Source: an uncultured Clostridium sp.
Lineage (GTDB): Bacteria; Bacillota; Clostridia; TANB77; CAG-465
Reading direction: 5' to 3'
Assembly: GCA_900553785.1 (NCBI GenBank)
Contig: USES01000001.1
Coordinates: 1 to 64,000, forward strand
DNA: 64,000 nucleotides
Positions 60,593 through 64,000 of the stretch are shown one piece after another. Numbering within the stretch: the first letter of the stretch is position 1; each line of letters opens with the position of its first letter. The notes below the pieces were generated by a model, which saw only the letters and a list, made by a program, of their open reading frames with translations, searched no databases and was not told the origin of the DNA. The position numbers and the translations under genes are program-made.

Positions 60593-62335
60593 ATGAAAAA
60601 ATTTTTAACTAAACTATATAGTGAAAAAACAGTTAAGATATTGTTAATATTATTTCCTGTGATAGAACTAATTACAAGTATTAGCATTATTAAATTTGGT
60701 GCTGTAATAACGCCTGGTAAAATATATAAGCTTTTGTTACTTATATATGCAACTATATATTTAATTTTCGTGGGTAAGAAAAATAGATGGTTGTCATGGA
60801 CTACAGTAGCTGCTGTTGCTCTTATATGTATAGCAAATATTGTATTTACTATTGATGGGTTTGAAATTAAGCATATTTATTCAAAAGCATTAGATTTATC
60901 TAGCTTTGTTGCATTCCCAATATATACAGCATTTTTTATTGCATACGTTAAAAACAAAAATAAATTGCCAATGGATGCACTTGTTATAGTAGCAACTATA
61001 TATAGTGCAGTAATATTTATTGCAGATATTACTGGGACTTCATTTATTAGTAGAGGTGGCTATTTAGAATTTGGAAAAAAAGGTTGGTTTTATTCCGCTA
61101 ATGAGATAGGACAACTACTTACTGTATTATATCCAATAGTTTTGTATAAGCTTGTTCAAAACAGATCTATAAGTAGATATATAAGTTTTGCATTAGCTAG
61201 CTATTGTTTACTTAATATAGGTACAAAAGCGGCATTATTTGGAGCAATAGGAACACTTGTTTTTGCTGTGATATTTTCTGTAGTATTAGCTTTGTTAAAA
61301 AGGCCTCAACTTGCTAAAACGGTCTTTTCTATAAGTTGTATTACTCTTGTTATTACACTAGGGCTTTTAAAATTTACGCCAACATTTAGATATATGAAGC
61401 ACTACTATACTGCAAATACAACAGAAGATGGTGATGTACCTGCAGATGAGATGATATTTACCGGTAGGCAAACGAAACTTGAAAGACAAATAGAAAAATA
61501 CGAAAACTCATCTGTTGCGAATAAGTTGTTTGGAATGAAAGATTCTGTGAAAGAAAAAGGCGGAGATGGTAAATACTTAATAGTTGAGCGAGATTTCCAT
61601 GATATTTTATTTAACTATGGAATAGCTGGTATTCTTATGTATTCTATGATAATAATAGTACTACTATCAAAATTTGTATGGTATATATTTAAGAATTTCA
61701 AGCAGAATTGTAACTTGTGTAATTTTACTTTGGGACTGTCAGCTTGCCTAGGAATATTTGCTGCATATATATCTGGCCATACTCTATCTTCACTTACAAC
61801 TTCATTTTTCTTAAGCATTGTGTTTGCTAAAATATATGAAATTTACGATAATATAGAACAAGAAGACTCTCAAGGCAAGGTTATGTTTATATGTAGTGTA
61901 GGTGGGCATCTAACTCAAATGTTACAAATAAAGAGTTTATTTAGCAAATACGAATATGTTCTTGTAACAGAAAAAACTGAAGTTACAAGTAATTTAAAAA
62001 ATAAGTATAATATCAAATATATGGTACATGGTACAAGAAAATATATATACAAGTATATAGTAATAGAGTTATATAACATATTAAAATCTATGGTATATTT
62101 CTTTAAATATTCTCCAGAAGTAGTTGTTACTACTGGTACACATACGGCCGTACCAATGTGTTTTATAGCAAAGTTTTTTGGTAAAAAAGTTATATTTATT
62201 GAAAGTTTTGCAAAAAGAAATACACCAACTAAATCTGGTAAACTAGTATATAAAATAGCAGATACTTTCGTTATTCAATGGGATAGCTTAAAAGAAGTTT
62301 ATCCTAAAGCAGAAGTTTGGGGGTGGATCTATTGA
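60593..62335 (+). CDS. fusion: Wzy-like polymerase plus Alg14/PssD-like glycosyltransferase subunit
   Basis: 580 residues from ATG 60593, which follows AAGGAG; a start further upstream would lie inside the GT gene. Residues ~1-425 form a multi-helix O-antigen polymerase/ligase-like protein with GKKGWFYSANEIGQLL and NIGTKAALFG, paralogous to the gene at 53850. Residues ~428-580 are an Alg14/PssD-like domain: VMFICSVGGHLTQMLQI, VVTTGTHTAVPMCFIAKFFG and the FIESFAKRNTPTKSGKL stretch. Alg14-type subunits usually have one membrane anchor; here a whole polymerase serves as anchor. The partner Alg13/PssE-like gene begins at the stop codon. An internal ATG at 61883 with AAGG upstream could give a separate PssD product. 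Confidence 0.85.
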   Translation: MKKFLTKLYSEKTVKILLILFPVIELITSISIIKFGAVITPGKIYKLLLLIYATIYLIFVGKKNRWLSWTTVAAVALICIANIVFTIDGFEIKHIYSKALDLSSFVAFPIYTAFFIAYVKNKNKLPMDALVIVATIYSAVIFIADITGTSFISRGGYLEFGKKGWFYSANEIGQLLTVLYPIVLYKLVQNRSISRYISFALASYCLLNIGTKAALFGAIGTLVFAVIFSVVLALLKRPQLAKTVFSISCITLVITLGLLKFTPTFRYMKHYYTANTTEDGDVPADEMIFTGRQTKLERQIEKYENSSVANKLFGMKDSVKEKGGDGKYLIVERDFHDILFNYGIAGILMYSMIIIVLLSKFVWYIFKNFKQNCNLCNFTLGLSACLGIFAAYISGHTLSSLTTSFFLSIVFAKIYEIYDNIEQEDSQGKVMFICSVGGHLTQMLQIKSLFSKYEYVLVTEKTEVTSNLKNKYNIKYMVHGTRKYIYKYIVIELYNILKSMVYFFKYSPEVVVTTGTHTAVPMCFIAKFFGKKVIFIESFAKRNTPTKSGKLVYKIADTFVIQWDSLKEVYPKAEVWGWIY

Positions 62336-62823
62336 TTTTAGTCACATTAGGAACTCAATTTGAACCATTTGATAGATTATTAAAGGAAGTTCAAAAACTA
62401 AAAACAGATGAAAAAATAATAGTACAAGCGGGACATACAAAATTTGAAAGCGATAAAATGGAGATAATAGATTTTATACCATATGAAAAAATGAACGAAT
62501 TAGTAGATGAAGCAAGAGTAATAATTACACATGGTGGTACTGGTTCAATAGTAGAACCACTAAAAAAAGGAAAAATTATAATTGGTTGTGCAAGACTAGA
62601 AAAATATGGTGAACACGTAGATAATCATCAAACGGAGCTTGTTTCTATATTTGCAGATCAAGGATATATACTAGAATTTAAAGAGGGTGACGACATGAAT
62701 GTGCTGCTTAAAAAGGCTGAGAGTTTTGTTCCAAAAAAATATACAAGTAATACAAATGTATTTATAGAAAAGTTAGAGAACAAAATAGATTCATATTTAT
62801 CTAAAAGGGAGAAGGATATATGA
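62332..62823 (+). CDS. Alg13/PssE-like glycosyltransferase subunit
   Basis: 163 residues from a TTG at 62332, overlapping the fusion gene's stop (TTGA). GGGGGTGG lies 5 bases upstream, and the product then begins ILVTLGTQFEPFDRLL, as in PssE. Later motifs are FIPYEKMNELVDEARVIITH and HGGTGSIVEPLKKGKIIIGC, the nucleotide-sugar-binding GGxGS loop, and EKYGEHVDNHQTELV. With the PssD-like domain of the upstream protein it should form an active transferase, probably adding the second sugar to the lipid carrier. Start choice is reasonably sure. Confidence 0.92.
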   Translation: MILVTLGTQFEPFDRLLKEVQKLKTDEKIIVQAGHTKFESDKMEIIDFIPYEKMNELVDEARVIITHGGTGSIVEPLKKGKIIIGCARLEKYGEHVDNHQTELVSIFADQGYILEFKEGDDMNVLLKKAESFVPKKYTSNTNVFIEKLENKIDSYLSKREKDI

Positions 62824-63941
62824 GTTTTAGAAGACGTGTATTAATTGAAAGTAATAAAGATAAACCTAAATTATTTATTTGCACTCCTAGAATATCTGTA
62901 GGTGGAATGGAAAGAGCATTTATAAATTTACTTAATATGAGCAATATATCTAAAAATTATGAGGTTTGGGCATATATAGGATATATTAAAGATAAAGAAT
63001 ATATGTCAAAACTTCCACAAGATGTACATGTTCATGTTGTATGTAAAGGCCAATGGAACATAGTAAATAAAATAAAAACTGTTTTTAAAATGCTTTGGGA
63101 TTGTTTGTTTATTCCGAAATTTAATAAGTCTATATGTTTTGGACATAATAATGCTTTTTTATCTTTGATTACTAGAAGAGCAAGTAAAGATAATGTAATT
63201 TTTATACATGCAGATTTAGAAAGTAGAAATGATAAGCAATTAAAAGACATGAAAAGATTTCTTAAATTTGAAAAGTTTAAAAAGGTAGCCTGTGTTTCAA
63301 ATAAAGCAGCAGAAAGTTATAAAAAGTATTTTAGCAACCAAAATGTATTTGTAATAAATAACTATATAAACGGTAAGCAAATATTAGAGGAATCTAAAGA
63401 GAATACTGAAGATATTACCAAACTATTTAATATTGATAAACTTGCCTTTGTAAATATATGTAGACAAGAAGAAAAAAGTAAGAAGCTTTCAAGACTTATA
63501 AATGCAGTATATAACCTAAAACAAGAAAAGTATGACTTTAAGATTTACTTAATTGGAAATGGCCCAGACACCAATATGTATAAAGAAATGGTAAATAATT
63601 TAAATCTTCAAGATTACATTATATTTTTAGGTCAGAAGATAAATCCATATCCATATATAAAGAACATCTCAGCTTTAGTTTTTTGCTCAATATATGAGGG
63701 GTACGGTATTGTTTTGGATGAGGCTAGAGTATTAAACGTTCCGTTTATTTCTACTGATGTGGCAGATGCTGAGCTTATTGCTAAAGAGGGATTTGGAATA
63801 GTTTGTGACAATTCAGAAGAAGGCATATATAAAGCAATAAAAGAATTTATAATAAATGGATATAAAATAACAACGCCATTTGATTATAATAAGTTTAACG
63901 ATGATATAACACAAAAATTAGATAAATTATTGGAGGATTAA
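62820..63941 (+). CDS. family 4 glycosyltransferase
   Basis: 373 residues, GT-B fold. LFICTPRISVGGMERAFINL at the N terminus, then the C-terminal nucleotide-sugar site: KLAFVNICRQEEKSKKLSRL, YLIGNGPDTNMYKEM, FLGQKINPYPYIKNISALVF and SIYEGYGIVLDEARVL (E-x7-E pattern). It overlaps the preceding gene by 4 bp (ATGA). A cytoplasmic retaining transferase; the donor is unknown. Confidence 0.92.
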   Translation: MSFRRRVLIESNKDKPKLFICTPRISVGGMERAFINLLNMSNISKNYEVWAYIGYIKDKEYMSKLPQDVHVHVVCKGQWNIVNKIKTVFKMLWDCLFIPKFNKSICFGHNNAFLSLITRRASKDNVIFIHADLESRNDKQLKDMKRFLKFEKFKKVACVSNKAAESYKKYFSNQNVFVINNYINGKQILEESKENTEDITKLFNIDKLAFVNICRQEEKSKKLSRLINAVYNLKQEKYDFKIYLIGNGPDTNMYKEMVNNLNLQDYIIFLGQKINPYPYIKNISALVFCSIYEGYGIVLDEARVLNVPFISTDVADAELIAKEGFGIVCDNSEEGIYKAIKEFIINGYKITTPFDYNKFNDDITQKLDKLLED

Positions 63942-63947
63942 AAAAAC

Positions 63948-64000
63948 ATGCATGAAGATAATATTGTAAAAAAAGCCTTTAAATCTTTTTTAGTAGGTGT
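63948..64000 (+). CDS. start of a further capsule-locus gene, cut by the window edge
   Basis: ATG 63948 follows TTGGAGGATTA at a good distance. The visible part is MHEDNIVKKAFKSFLVG. A second ATG at 63952 in another frame closes after a few codons. The start resembles that of flippases or acyltransferases of such clusters, but too little is present to assign it. Confidence 0.55.
   Translation, partial: MHEDNIVKKAFKSFLVG

Overview
The window comes from a low-GC, Gram-positive-type chromosome. The best fit is an uncultured gut-type member of the Clostridia. The evidence is strong AGGAGG ribosome-binding sites, A/T-rich codon use, consensus TTGACA-N17-TATAAT promoters, hairpin-plus-U-tract terminators, and Firmicute gene neighbourhoods (ylxM-ffh-rpsP-khpA-rimM-trmD-rplS, secG-rnr, greA-lysS, cdaA, yebC). 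No rRNA, CRISPR array or prophage is visible. The only RNA gene is an initiator tRNA-fMet.

Layout. (1) 1-4.2 kb is accessory: the 3' end of a variable C-type-lectin/formylglycine-generating-enzyme-fold surface protein, an ISL3-family insertion sequence, and an orphan 568-aa protein. (2) 4.3-8.8 kb is the SRP/ribosome maturation operon. (3) 8.8-12.4 kb carries a MurT/GatD-like pair in which the GatD partner lacks its catalytic Cys and His. (4) 12.4-19.1 kb holds tRNA-fMet, secG, rnr, trmB and a U32 peptidase-like protein. (5) 19.1-32.2 kb mixes alr, HAD, GNAT, a heterodimeric ABC exporter and an MFS transporter with surface genes: an SLH/Ig-like protein and a prepilin-anchored variable protein. 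It also holds a 51-codon stranded variable-region remnant at 19.7 kb. (6) 32.3-53.7 kb is housekeeping: der, plsY, pta, cdaA, greA, lysS, M50 protease, tsaD, rpmE, prmC, whiA, hemW, polA, a lytic transglycosylase, yebC and an SNase-like protein. (7) 53.8-64 kb is a capsule/exopolysaccharide locus with two Wzy-like proteins, a flippase, WecB, several glycosyltransferases, and a polymerase fused to an Alg14/PssD-like half followed by its Alg13/PssE-like partner.

The most unusual theme is three related C-terminal variable regions (about 549-695, 19711-19866 and 29550-29699). They look like targets of a diversity-generating retroelement (DGR). The first two are GC-rich and A-poor against an AT-rich genome. 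They align without gaps over 40 residues, with the fixed residues (RGG, G, AS, R, S, A, G-G, R, LYI) interspersed with hypervariable positions whose codons nearly all end in T or C, as expected if they derive from AAY codons in a template repeat. I see no reverse transcriptase, Avd gene or template repeat in the window, so any diversification would have to act from elsewhere in the genome. The complete target has a prepilin-like N terminus, so the variable domain is probably displayed on the cell surface or on pilus-like fibres. The 19.7-kb copy keeps the 5' leader of such a gene but has lost nearly the whole body, leaving only the variable region.
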